Notes under the pieces: generated by a model
The model's input: only the letters and a program-made list of their open reading frames with translations
Database searches by the model: none
What the model was told of the DNA's origin: nothing
In this document: one piece after another, positions 1 to 12,900 of the stretch
Position numbering within the stretch: the stretch's first letter is position 1
Layout: each line of letters opens with the position of its first letter
Source: Neoarius graeffei
Taxonomy: Eukaryota; Chordata; Actinopteri; Siluriformes; Ariidae
DNA length: 64,000 nt
Direction of reading: 5' to 3'
Assembly (NCBI RefSeq): GCF_027579695.1
Contig: NC_083577.1
Location: 56,512,283 to 56,576,282 of the forward strand
Translations under genes and position numbers: made by a program

Positions 1-368
1 TAGATGCGCCACCTACCATAGGGGAGTGTGTACAGAAGGGAACACCTTTTTGCCTGTTTAGCCGTGCGTAAGGCATAATTGATCGATCGCAAGTGGTTGG
101 CGCGACGCAATGGGTAGCCTAGATTAGATAGATAAACTAGATTTTTTTCAGCGTGAGAAATCGGAGGTATGGCGTGTGAAGACAGTCAAATGCGTGTGTC
201 TCACGCTCATTGCGTGAGAGTTGGCAGCCCAGATTTAGAGGTGCCACACGAGGTTGCAAATCAGGTTAAGCCATTAACATTAGTTGGTGCGTAGACTGTT
301 GCAGAGAAATTCATAAGACTGTTTTCTTTGGATTGGAATGTTTAAGAAATATTGAAGTTGGGTTGTCA

Positions 369-525
369 AAACTGTGGGTGGTAAAAGAGAGCAACTGGAC
401 TTGCTTGAAGATTCTTGAAGACGTTTCACCTCTCATCCGAAAGGCGAAGCCTTTCGGATGAGAGGTGAAACGTCTTCAAGAATCTTCAAGCAAGTCCAGT
501 TGCTCTCTTTTACCACCCACAGTTT
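369..525. repeat. Perfect 157-bp inverted repeat (77-bp arms, 3-nt loop)
   Basis: The left arm 369-445 is an exact reverse complement of 449-525 around a GAA loop, centred on CCGAAAGGC/GCCTTTCGG. The arms carry the stretch CTTGAAGACGTTTCACCTCT, which I associate with a dispersed fish repeat, so this looks like a head-to-head duplication of a repeat end. Confidence 0.9.
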
Positions 526-946
526 ACCATGACCTGGATGACTGAGAATCTTCACAGACAGGTTGTCAAGACTGTTCCAATTTCCAAATTATAGACTAAA
601 TATACAGTTATTTGATACTATTTTTCACACTGAGCAATAAAATTGAAGATTTTCTTATTTTTCACTTTCTTAAAATACATAATATTATGAAAGTTGATAA
701 AACAATAACTTAAACTCATAGTGTAATTTTAGTATTTTACCATATTTATGAAGTTATGGTAACTTGGCACTGCATTAACTATGTTGATATTATGCTGGCT
801 GAAACGAGGATTCGTAATGCGGCAATTTGCATCACAGAATATGCCGCAGCGGTGCAGCCTCATGGACTCTGGGGCCTGTGATTGTATTGCCCAGACCAGT
901 TGGTCTCCTAGTGGAAAATCCTTAAAAAATGCTCTGGTGTTCGTAT
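526..946. other. AT-rich 3' flank, nothing recognised
   Basis: Between the foldback at 369-525 and the SINE at 947. AT-rich; the reading frames here are short and without family resemblance. Confidence 0.5.
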
Positions 947-1164
947 GGGTTTCCCCCACAGTCCAAAGACATGCAGGTTAGGCTAACTGGTGGCTCTAAA
1001 TTGACCGTAGATGTGAATGGTTGTCTCTGTATCAGCCCTGCGATGACCCGGCGACTTGTCCAGGGTGTACCCCGCCTCTCACCCATAGTCAGCTGGGATA
1101 GGCTCCAGCTTGCCTGCAACCCTGTAGGACAGGATAAGCGGCTACAGATACAGATGGATGGATT
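947..1164 (+). repeat. SINE family A, 3' part (GATGGATGGA-tail type)
   Basis: Shares the body of the full-length SINE A copies (from GGTTTCCCCCACAGTCCAAA to GATAAGCGGCTACAGAT) but lacks the tRNA-like head and has a GATGGATGGA tail. Confidence 0.85.
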
Positions 1165-1280
1165 AAGTTAAGTAGTAAGAACTTTACTCCTACTTTACTA
1201 CTTCCCAGCCAGCATGGCTTTTTGGGGCCCATAGGATTACAAGTGGACTTGTTCGATTCTGTGGGTATGGGCTCTGACAT

Positions 1281-1528
1281 CTGTGTGGTGCAGTGGGTAG
1301 CAATGTTGCCTCACAGCTCCAGTCTTCCTGGATTGATCCTGAGCTCTGGTTGGTGTCTGTGTGGAGTTCCACCTGTTCTTCTCATGTGGGTTTCCTCCCA
1401 CAATCATTACACGGTAGGTGACAGCTAAATTGTCCAAGGCCCAGTCTTTCTGGCAGAGGCTCAGGATCCAACTCTGCTCTGAGAAGAATAAAGCACTTAC
1501 TGAACATGAATGATTAATACTAATACTG
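1281..1528 (+). repeat. tRNA-derived SINE-like copy, degenerate
   Basis: GTGCAGTGGGTAGCA resembles an A box and GGATTGATCCTG a B box. It continues into a GTGTGGAGTTCC...GTGGGTTTCCTCCC body and a GAATAAAGCACTTACTGAA tail. Related in layout to SINE A but clearly diverged. Confidence 0.6.
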
Positions 1529-1711
1529 AGGCTCATTTGGGTTAAAGTGGGTTGTTCCGAAAATCTTTATATATGGAGACCATATGGGCCCTTAGTATTT
1601 AAGTAGTTAATACAAATCTCATGCATAGTGGGGCATACAAATATTTCTTCTTTTAAACGAAATGCACAACTAAATAAATATAAAATGTAATTTATGAAAC
1701 ATGGATAATGG

Positions 1712-2033
1712 CCTGAATATTAGAGAAGCAGCCTTAGGCCCAAAGGGTTGCTGGTTTGATTCCCAGGACCGGCAGTAAAAATGTGAGGGGAGTTGAGTGA
1801 ATGAACAGCACTTTTCCTTCCCTCTGTATCATGGCTGAAGTGCCCTTGAGCAAGGCACCTAACCCCCAACTGCTCCCCAGGTGCTGTAACTTAGCTGCCT
1901 ACTGCTCTGGGTATGTGTGCACGCTCATTGCTCATTTGTGTGCATGCGTGTATTCACTGCTTCAGATGGGTCAAATGCAGAGGAGGAATTTCACTGTGGT
2001 TAAGTATACATGTGACAAAGGCTTCTAATTTTT
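1712..2033 (+). repeat. SINE family B, near full length
   Basis: The tRNA-like head (TTAGAGAAGCAGCCTT ... GGTTTGATTCCCAGG) is followed by the body AGTGCCCTTGAGCAAGGCAC...CTGCTTCAGATGGGT and ends near TTTCACTGTGGTTAAGTATA. Other copies at 19390-19686 and, inverted, 18505-18690. Confidence 0.85.
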
Positions 2034-2784
2034 CTTTTGTTGAAACCAAGTACAATGCTGTAATGGAAGAGATGAAGCAGAGGGTGAGGCTGGCTTCTTT
2101 CCAGCCCAGACTGTAGATTTGTGCAGCCTATTAGTAGCAGTTGTATACGTAATAACTGGATTACTTACTTATTCATTCTTCGAAATGCCTTTGAAGACAA
2201 GTCCAATGGTTTCATAATAAAGGTGACTGGTAGATAGAATATTTTTTTGGCTAGTTTTTGTCTTCCTATTCAACATCATGACTGGTCACTGCTGATGACA
2301 TACCGGTATCCCATTTTTATTTTATTTAAAAAAAAAAAATGTTTAAGCCGGCCAAGGTGGACCAACTACAAGGTGACCATGTGGGTGGATTTGGGTTAAA
2401 ATGTTTTACAGTACCGAGCACAATCTTTTCCTCCTCCCTAACAGAGCAACTATGGTGAAGCAGGTTGGAAAGCAAAGTTTAGAGTGGTTAGTATTCCTAT
2501 GATGAAGTCTTTGATTAGTGGAACAAACTTTAGGACTGTGGATGGTGTAGTACATCCCCAGGTCAAATGATGAACACTACCATTATTCAGTTGCATAAAT
2601 CATGCTCTCTTACACTATTGTATTAGTTTAAATCATATATTCTGGCTACCAATGTAAACTTCTTTGGTAATTTCACTCTGTGATGTTAAAATATTGTAAA
2701 CACGTGCAAGTGCCAAAGTTAATTATTTCAGGAGAGAGAGAAAAAAAAAAAAAAACGACGACAACGACACATTTGTAATGTACC
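2034..2784. other. 3' flank, no feature recognised
   Basis: AT-rich stretch with simple A runs (2329-2339, 2741-2754). No coding potential or known repeat seen. Confidence 0.5.
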
Positions 2785-2804
2785 TTGCAGAACAGAGGAT
2801 CTGG

Positions 2805-2810
2805 TTTATT
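2805..2810 (-). promoter_or_regulatory. Candidate distal polyadenylation signal AATAAA
   Basis: Minus-strand AATAAA, followed within about 20-50 nt by a CA-containing site and then a GT-rich stretch (TGTGTCGTTGTCG). This fits the end of the mycbp2 transcript, but the call rests on the motif alone. Confidence 0.5.
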
Positions 2811-3207
2811 ACCACCCAACTCTATCCACCACAGACAATACAGAGCAGATTTACAGGTAGCATTATTTTCTTTTACAGCAGCTGTTTATCACACTTGCAC
2901 ACATTCTCACACTTCCAAAAGGTTCACAATGTCTAATCTTTTTAGGTGTGTAGACTGGCCCCATCCCAAAGATTTTGGTGTTCTATTTTCACAATACAAT
3001 AATAGAACTTACTCACCTTTTATGGTTTTAAAAAGACAGAAAATGGTTTTGTACCACATTATATAATCGCAGAGTTGAAAGGGTTCCTGTTAACCCCCAC
3101 ACGTGACAGATGTAGGCCCATCAAAGATTTCTGAGCACACAGATGATGCTATATTTGCCAGGTGAAAACACAGCAGCGTGTATTACTGTATAAAAATGTA
3201 CAGTTGC

Positions 3208-3213
3208 TTTATT
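3208..3213 (-). promoter_or_regulatory. Candidate proximal polyadenylation signal AATAAA
   Basis: A second minus-strand AATAAA about 600 nt after the stop. It would give a shorter 3' UTR if used. Confidence 0.35.
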
Positions 3214-3815
3214 GACATACATTCCCCATGTTTACAGCTGCAAGATAGGAGGCACACCCAGTATTGCACTTCATTAAAAGTTCTGGCTCAAAACAAAACC
3301 CAGAATATTAAACAAAACTGAAGTGTAGAGTAGCAACATCTGAATACACCTATTTTGGATATTATCATTATATACAAGATTAGATAAATCGTACACTATT
3401 TTCCTGCCATCATAACATTCTTGACAGTCCACATATATAATCTGAACTGAAGTCTTTTCTGCTAAGCCATAATGCACTCAACAGAGAATACTGTACAGGA
3501 TTAAGAAAAAAAGAGTCAGTTTCCAAACTGGTACACTTCAGTGATCAGGTGGTGAGCAACGTTTAAGGGAGCCGAGGGTTACAACGGCTGCATGCAGACA
3601 CGTCACAAGGTTTTTTTTTTTTCTCCACAGTTTTACATTTTCCTGGGTTCTTCAGGGTCTGCTGAGAGAGAGGCAGAATCTCAAAGCACGGTGCTGCATC
3701 ACTGCTTTCTCAAAGCCAGGTATCCAGACATTCCTCTCAGACTGGGCTGAAGCAGGAGTCTGCCGTTGCACATAAAACAGGGACTCGAACAGCAACTTAC
3801 ATAGGACCCAGAAAT

Positions 3816-3931
3816 TTAGAAGGTATGAGCATTTCTGCACACACCACAGCCCAGTGCAAATTCCTCCCCAGTTGGAGGATGCACAACATGCAGGGGACAC
3901 TCACTCCCCTCCAGCTGTTTACCCTTAGGGC
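3816..3931 (-). CDS. mycbp2: mycbp2 last coding exon w52, residues 3109-3146 and stop
   Basis: Phase 1, 116 nt with stop. [20 protein letters not shown], then [17 protein letters not shown] and TAA at 3816-3818. The C-terminal zinc ligands close the tandem-cysteine domain. Confidence 0.98.
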
Positions 3932-6900
3932 CTGTCAAAGACACATATTTCATAACTCAAAATGTAATTAAATTAAATTTAGTGTACATTTTAAAGGAAT
4001 TTAAATTTACCAGCAGGGCAATGAGGCAGCTCTTCTTTGGGGATACTGGTCATTCTCTGGAAGTCATCATGACAGGCATTGCAGAAGTGTGTGGTCCCAA
4101 AGCAGAAAAACACCGCAACAGAACAGCAGTAACGGCATTTATACTCAAGAAAGTCTGTTCCATGTTTGGAGCACATCTGCGAAAGTGAAAAGAAAATGAA
4201 GAATCTTCTTCGTACAAGTTTCTTCACAGCTGCTATCCATCCTCCCTGAATAAAAAAGTGCATGTGTACACACACTTCTATCTGAATCATTTTTTTACTT
4301 ACCTGTGCCCTGGACACATCTGAGCATGCACCACAGATGAGCTCACTGGGGTCATAATCGTCTCCCTGTCCTGCCTCTGCGTCACAGCGTGCTTCTCCAC
4401 CAAAATAAGCCTGCGAAAAATCAACAGATCTCATTCTGAGACAACTTCAGGGGCTGGTTTCCACACTTCAAAACATGAACTTGAACAGATGGCATTAGTG
4501 TTCAAAGACACGCGGTTAGGTTAATATGGGACGGCTTTGGGATGAAGTGCCCTTGAGCGAGGCACCTAACCCCCAACTGCTCCCCGGGCGCTGTTAGCAT
4601 GGCTGCCCACTGCTCTGGGTATGTGTGCGCGCTCATTGCTCACGTGTGTGTGTGTTCACTGCTTCAGATGGGTTAAATCCAGAGAGGAATTTCACAAGCG
4701 TGTGATGAATAAAGCTGTTCTTCTTAATTCGATTTCAGCACACTTAGCCTTCACATAATACAAGATCTGTTCTGCTTGACCTCACACCTGTTTTTGCTCA
4801 CAAAATTATCCTCTTTTCCAACTTAAAATAAGGTGGTATTTATTCTTTTCTCATTATCAGTCAGCTGCATTCTGCTATGTTATTGAATTAGCCATTCACT
4901 GACAACAATGCAACATTAAATGAGAGACAGTTTTCATTAAAATACTAATTTTATATTGTAAGCTACTAAACAAATCTTGTGGAGCTAACCTTTTTGCACT
5001 TATAGCAAACGTAGTAAGCATATCTATTCATAGCAAATCCAGCAGGGTCATTGTAAAATCGAGCCCCGGACATGGTGATGGCCTCACTCTTGTGCAGCCC
5101 TTCATATTCCAGTCTCATTAAAGCTTTTCTTCTCACATCTTCATAGAGCTCTTTAATTGGATCCAGCAGATCTTTGATCACAGAGTGGTTAATTTTGTTC
5201 TGGGAACAGAAAACATGCAAGATCATCAATAAATGTTGGGAATTAGTAAAGTACACCGTCAAAGAAAATTTGCTCTTCATGCAAACCATGACACTCCGCT
5301 TGGCGTGATTACATACCTTACAGATTGGACAGGCCATGAAACCAAAGGTTATCCTGGGCCCCAGCCAGCGGTTTTCCAGGACTCTACGTGTACACTGAAG
5401 ATGGAAAACATGGCTGCAGTCCAACTGAGAATAAAGAGAGAAGGATCGACAGGTCATACCGAGTGTCCACTTTACAATATGAATACTGAAATAACCACTT
5501 GTCCCATGGTGCAGTACCTGGATGGCGGGAGCAGCAGACAGAGCCTCAGTGAAACAGATCATGCACATGTCATCAGCATCCTGTTTCAGACAGCCGGTGT
5601 TCTTGTCACAGCCGTGCAGGCAGGGCAAGCACAGCTCCTCATTCTTTACCCCGCCACAAGGGTGACCACACACATGAGTCTTACTGCAGGCCAACTTTGC
5701 ATACTCCTACACACACGCGCAACAATCACAGACAAACTGTGGTCATGTTGCTAATGACATGCTACTTACTGTATTTGACAAATACTAGCATGGCAATGTG
5801 CATTTATTATCTTGTGAGAAGTGCTCAGATTTTACCTGACAGTCTGGGTCTGAGCACACGCTCCCCACTGCAGACAACTCCGTGCCATTCCTGGTGCCAC
5901 AGAAGCGGCAGGCATCTGAACTGCTTGAAGCAGGTTTACCTGAAACACATGAGCCGGTCACTTAAGGCCACAAAGGAATGTCCATGAATAATAAGAAATG
6001 GACACTCTTTTGGTCAATTTCTACAAACACAACATAAAGTAACAAGAGGTGTAGGGAGACGTTACCTGTGTGCTCCCTGAACTCCACCATGGCCTTCATG
6101 GTCTTCGAGTCAGCCAGTGCCATAAGCCAGAAGAGTTTGGTTCTTCCACAGCCTTCATGGAGATCAACCTTAATGGCTTCCTCTTCTTCCTTAAACACCT
6201 GCAAACAATACGATCAACGGTCTCACAAATGCACAAACACAGTTCGTGTGAGTGGCAAGTTTAGCCCATTAAAAATGCAATATATAATTAATATAAAAAA
6301 TGTAAATATGTTAATAATTGAGCATAAAACAATGCTTTATAACATGCTGCTAGTTTTCAATTAGCACTGTTTACTGCATTTTTATTATTTACTATTTACT
6401 GTTTGACGGTCTCAAACTCATCAACACTGACTTATTAGTAGTATATTTATTTTGGGGGATGTAGATTGTCATCTTGAGCTCTGAAGCTACAACTAACAAA
6501 ATTTCAGGTTTTTTGTGCCTTTATTTAATTTTTCAATTAATTTGTTGTTTGTCATGGAAAAAGGAAAATCATTATTAGCTGATATGATTTTTTTTTTTTT
6601 TAAGGACAGACAAATTGGGGGCGTTGTGGCTCAGGTGGATAAGGCACCATACCATAAATCCGGGGACCCGGGTTTGATTCCGAACCGAGGTCATTTCCCG
6701 ATCCCTCCCCATCTCTCTCCCACTCATTTCCTGTCTCTACACTCAGGGATCCCAACAGTAATTGAAAAAAATAGAGGAATGTAAGAAACTATCAGCAGGG
6801 GTCAAGGGGGCTGCAAGCCCCCTGAAGCTGTTGAGATTTTAACATTTAAAGATGCTATAGAACACATTTTTTACATAGATTTAACATAGAAAAGCAACAG

Positions 6901-9900
6901 AATTTAACAATAATGTGTATCTATTTGATGCCATATTTTATAATCAATGACATAAGTGGCAAAAAAAATTTGTTATTTATAAAAATTAGATGAAAATGTA
7001 GCTTTGAAGAATGTACTTCTTCTAACCCGGACACTGTTCCGCTATCTCTTTTATGGACGATGTCTTTTTTCCACGACATATTCAGGGCTGTAAAATTGTA
7101 AATAAGAAATGTGAGGAAAAGGAGGGGTCTGGGGGGCACAGCCCCCCAGCATAAGCCGGGGGTCTGGGGCCCGCAGGGCCCCAGACACCAAGCCATTTTA
7201 GGTGTTATATGGTGTATTCTGAGCATTTCCTGCAAGTAAAAAATTGATCTCAACAAGTAAATATTTGACTAGTCTTGGTCTTCATTTTGCCATATAAAAT
7301 ACCTATCAACAGTTTTCTCTTTTAAAATGAAAGATCCATGTAAAATACCTTGAAATATCTAATAAGTGCCTATGTATTTTATCTCTTAATCAAAATAAAA
7401 GTAAAAAAAATGTGTAAATAATTTAAAGAAATGTTAATAAAAGAAAACTTTGATGGGCCTTTCAAAATGACTTTGTGAAAAATCATGCTCAATATTTAAG
7501 TGAGAGATACCTGTTGTCTTCCAAATTACACTTAATTCTTGTATTATGTCCTGTTTTTTTCCAAGAATCTGTCACAATGTCTCTTGTCTACAGAGCAAAA
7601 GTTTAAAAAAATTAATGTTTCTTATCTAATATATTATTTACATCTTTTCTTTTACTTCTGGCTCCTTCTGTTCCTCTTTGCATCACTCCCAGCTATTTCT
7701 TTCAATTCATCTTTCAGTAAGGCTATTAGTTATTAGTTCTATAGTATTTGCATTCCTCTATTAAAGCTATTTACAAAATGTTCATAGTCTGTCAAAAAGC
7801 ATCTAATGAAAGTCTTTTCATTTTCTTTTCTTTAACACCATCTCTTTCAGTTTTGCAAACTTGTTCTTTTTCATCTTTTCCTTCAGTCTGTCTGTGTTCT
7901 TTTCTAGCCCTCTTTGCATCTCTCTCAAACACCTCCTTAGCTTTCCTTTTTGATGGCATCTTAACTATGTCTGATCTTGCACCCTGTAAGTACAAAATTC
8001 ACGTACGCGGTGCCAGGTCACGCAATAGCTATTTTTAGCTCTGTCATGCACTCCTGAGCAGTGTTGCCAGATACTGCTGACGTTTTCCAGCCCAAAATAT
8101 GTTCAAAACTCACCAAAATGCACTTGAAACCGCCCAATCTGGCAACACTGCTCCTGAGTCGCAGTCAAGACGTGTTCCACGCTCAGCTGGCATAAAACTC
8201 CGTGAGTCCGGCTGTATTGAGCCGCCGGTCTCGTGCAAGGCGATTAAAACCGACTAGACCCCCCCCCAATGATTTTTAATGCAAAAATAGACGTTTTGTG
8301 AAGATTTTTTCGCGACAGAATCCGCAGAAATTTCACAGCCCTGCATACTGAATTAAGTTCAACGCATTAGAAACAAAAGCACGAACGGAGTTAAAACACA
8401 TTTTCTAGCAAATGGGCGCAGCCATATTGTTTTCTCATTCTATCGCGTACAGTCTCGCGGTATTTACATCAATTTAACTTCCGAGTGTTCCTGAATGTCA
8501 ACGAGAACAAATGAAGCTGACAAAAAAACATCGCTAAACAAGCAAACCAAATCAGAACGTATTCTGCTGGTCATTTTACTTAAACAAACATATTTTTAAC
8601 GGATATACAAGAGATTAAAAAAAAAAAAAAAAACCACCACCACCACTTTGGCTAGAAAAATAGCGGAATTCCGCTAAATAGCGGACTTCTGGGATCCCTG
8701 GGGCTTTTTTCACCTTTATTGGATAGGACATCCTATCCAATAAAGGTGAAAAAAGCCCCCCCCCAAAAAAAAATCTTTAAAAGACAGACAAATTAAATCA
8801 ACTCATCTGTATGAAATCCCTTTAAATTTGTCCTGATTAGGAGAATTTCTATGGATTTGCTGCTTCTTCTTCCTCCCCAGTCATGGAAATGGGAGTTTAC
8901 CTGTCTCTGGTGGGAGCGGGTGCGGCGGTGCAGATGAAGAAAACGGTCACAGTCGGTACACAGGTTTCCACACACATTACACAAGATGATGGCTGCAGTC
9001 TCACCATCGTCATGATTGTCACACATAGGCTGTGGAGAGAAAAAAAAAAGGGATTGGAGAGTGTTTTAACAGTGAAGTAAGCAGGACGTGTTTTTCACTT
9101 CTACTGCATCTCTGAGAGCTGTTAAAATGTATGGTGCTTTACCATCTGTTTCTGCTGGCCATCTTTGCCCATCCAGCGGCCTGAGGACAGCCGGTCCACA
9201 TGATCTTGATCCAGCACACACAGAGAGGCAAGAGCCAGCCAGAGCTGCGCAGAAACAATACAGCAGGTATTTTTCATATTCATAATGCTGTTCTATAATG
9301 TACAGTAAAGCATATACAAGAAAACCTATGCAGATATATTTATCTGGATATTTTGGTTTTTAGGACATATGTGCAGTGAGCCAGAGAACTCCTTTAAGCC
9401 CATGCCTGATGACTCAGTGACCTGGTTTGTGATGAAGTGGCTTAGCTGACCTGCTTGTGCTGAATGATGAAAGGCTTAGTCATACCCGTGTGGTGGCAAT
9501 GCAGCGCACTGGTGAGCGGTGCTCCTCCTCCATCTTAGTGAGAGCAATAATGGTCTCAGCAATGGCGTTCTTGGTTACTCTGGACCAGGCGTCTGAGAGA
9601 TGACCCTAGAGAGGATAAGGTATGGCTGATGAGGAAACGCATGTGAAACCGATACAATCACAGACTGGAAATGAGCCTAAAGGATTTTAGGGAGTTCTTA
9701 CAGCAGCCATGTCCTTAACCAGCTTGATAATGATCTCAGCGATCTGAGGTGGTGTTGAGCCTTTCATCCACCAGTGACTCTCACCTCGCCGGATGTAACT
9801 ATTCAGAAAGGAAAAGGCACATTTAGCTTACTGAAGCATGAATCAATTCATATTTTATCGTTTTTCAGATATGCCATATTGAGCTCACCTTGAGTTGAAA

Positions 9901-12900
9901 ATCATGGGCAATGTAACTGTTGTGACACCTTTGGCTGCTGCCATGCCTGCTATACCAGCAATGGTGGTGCCCTTGGCTTTGAGTTGTACTGTAAGGGCTT
10001 TGGCAATACATCCCAGGAACATGTCCAGAATTCCCAGCTTGTTCCAGTCACCTTTCTCTGTTGAGTGGATGATGTCACTGATATCTGCAGGTGGCAAAGC
10101 CTTCACACCGATTACACTGGCCAAGCGCACAGGAGTCACCTCAGGAAGGACACGTCTGAGCAGTGAGGTCACCTGGGTGATCAAAATCAACGATTAAATC
10201 AGAATACTAGCAGCGGCTTGCTTCAGTGCTGAGTGGGAGAAAAGAACAAAAACGCATGTACTACTGTACCATACCAATGGCTTCTCATACACACCTGTCT
10301 TTGCACGCGTGGTGAGGCTGTATGGAGTAAGGAGAACAGATCCTGTAGCAGGGTGAGTTGCTGGGCCAAGTACTGTCTGCCTACGTTGGAACCACTCAAG
10401 GCTAGGACCATTGACAGCAATTCAAAACAGTATGCATCTGAGGAGGCATCATCATCACTGGGCTGCGAGTTGGCATTTTCTTTACTAGAGATGGCATGCT
10501 CCCACTCCTCACGCACACGCGTAGCCTCCATGCGTATCGCCTGCACTATGTGCGCACATACCTAAGGATGCACCAAAAAAAACCCCCAAAGATGTAGCAT
10601 TTTTTTCTTTGTGGTATAAAGCCCATCTTACAAAAATTCAGAATGTGTCTCTAAGTACAGCCGTCTCAAAAAAGTCACGCATGAGAAATGTGATTTATTT
10701 GTCTCGGATTCTTCTCCCTAGGTTAGTAAAATATAATACAGATGTCCATTTTGGCTATCAGATTAATGTAAACAGGCATCACTGTATGCAATCTCATAAT
10801 GCTGATTAGTCCAACCAGATATTATTCTTGTGCTCAGCTGCAGGTAGCTCTTTTACAAAACATTGGGGAAGTTGGTCTACTAGTTATAATATTACTTCAT
10901 ATTCTGATTAGTTGTGCGGCTTGAGTACATCATATAAAATAAATACTGCTCCGACAAGATCTTAGATTCTAGCTCACAAGTAAGAATAAACACTTTCTTC
11001 ATGCATGACCATAGATGCAGCTGTGTAAAGCAGTTTTATGGCTCATCTTTCATCATGCCGTACCTGTTTCTGCAAATTGGTGAGCTTGCTCCTGCTGAAT
11101 ATGATCCCAACCATGTGTTCCTTTAAATCAGCATCAGATGGTGCCTACAAATGATGTTCACAAGAAACCATTAACAAATGCATCCTGGGTGTTTCTTTAA
11201 TCTCATCTCATCATCTCTAGCCGCTTTATCTTGTCCTACAGGGTTGCAGGCAAGCTGGAGCCTATCCCAGCTGACTACGGGCGAAAGGCGGGGTACACCT
11301 AGTCTGGCTAACGCGACTTCAAAGCTCTCCGAGCTATTGGTCTGGCCAAGATATTAAGCCCAACCGTTTCCCAGAGCCCGTGGTTGACCCGCCTCCCTGA
11401 AATGCCTCAGTTTGCTACTGATCGAAGCCAGAAAAGGCTGTGACGAAGCTTAAACCAATCACATCACTCTTTCCTCTGACGTATGTGACGCGATGGGGCT
11501 AACTGGTAGATTAAACCGTAGACATCCTATTATTAAACTCTTACCGAAGCCAGTCGGAAGCAAGGCGAAAACGTCCTTCCTTTCAATAAATACCTCCAGG
11601 GCTGCGCTTTGCTCCGTTTTCAATGAGAACTTCCCGTTGAATGCTCTCAATACAGCATTCGTGAATGAAGCGCTTCCGGCATAGATTCTGTAAACAATCT
11701 ATGGCTTCCGGTCGCAGTTCTACTATGTCAGTGCCTTGAACACGCCTCTACCCAGGGCCGTTGGAGATGCTCAAAGTTGATTGGTTCCCGATTTTTCGGG
11801 AGCTTGGAAGAGCTGTAGATAGCTTGCCTGGCCAGACTAAGCTCGCAACAGGCCCTCGTGTTGCGTCACGCTTAGGATGGGCGGGCCCAGGCTAGGGTAC
11901 ACCCTGGACAAGTCGCCAGGTCATCACAGGGCTGTTTCTTTAATGTAATCTCAAATGTCTGTTGCCTATGGTTATGGCGATCTTTTATGCTTACCTTGTC
12001 TTCACCCTCTGGAGATGACAGCAGGTTCTTCTCCTCCTGCTCTGGAGTAGGCTCGGCATCCCCACAAATCAGCTTTCCAAACACCTACACACAAAAATAT
12101 TGCCTTCGGTATAAAAAACGAATCCATTTTAAGCCCAATTGTTGATTTTTTTTTTACATTAATTTCACCACACAATACTGTATCAGTATGAAACAGAATT
12201 TCACTAACCTGTGAGGTGATGAGACGGAATACACGAAGAGTTTCTGCTTCACAGTTCTTTTGCTGGGCCATGCTGGCTGAGATTTGCCCTGCTATCTTGA
12301 TGGTCTCGCCCTCCTTCCAGCCAAGCACCTTAACCTGCCTCACCCTCAGTGTGTTCTCAGGACCCTTCATCTCGATCTTAATCACATGGTGGTCCCCACC
12401 AGGTAGCTCGCTGGTCACCCAGCCCATGTGCCTCGAGTCGAGGTCAATCTGACACGACAAAGATTCCACTGAATAAACAGGCCTTCAAAACCCATCAGAT
12501 AGCAGACTGGCTTTCACATGAAGCTCTGCTGTTAATAAAACCATAACAATACGAGACCAGTGCTTTGCTTATCACAGTAACAGAGTTGGAGATACAGCTT
12601 ATGGCCTTGGTGGAATTTGTTTAAAAGTAGACTCCTTCAAAAACAGTGAAAGATTTCTGCACAGGTATTATACCAGGAAGGTTCCTAATGTGCAGGGATA
12701 GATCAGATTTACCTGTCTGATTCTGCAGAGGTCTTCCACTGCCTTTCCACAGAGAAATGTAATTGATGTGACTTTGTTCTAAAGGATTTGGAAAGAACAG
12801 GCATTTTTGTTACAAAACTGATCACTGAACAATTCATTATCTATATGCTGATAATAACCATCAATGCTCTCCAGTCCCAACTCACTCCAATGTCACGGGA

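Larger units (their letters stand above)
2785..3815 (-). other. mycbp2: mycbp2 3' UTR (approximate)
   Basis: Sequence downstream of the mycbp2 stop, with no recognised transposon down to about 2790. The left limit is inferred from the distal polyadenylation signal. Apart from a T run at 3610-3621 nothing repetitive was seen, in contrast with the neighbouring introns. Confidence 0.6.
11202..11933 (-). repeat. 5'-truncated SINE A, split by a later insertion
   Basis: 3' part of SINE A in minus orientation, flanked by an 11-bp target duplication GTTTCTTTAAT (11191-11201, 11934-11944). The SINE is continuous once 11300-11894 and one GGGTACACC copy are removed. Confidence 0.9.

Noticed and set aside
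1-368. Possible neighbouring gene at the left edge
   Set aside because: No coding signature or splice-flanked conserved block could be found in 1-2785.
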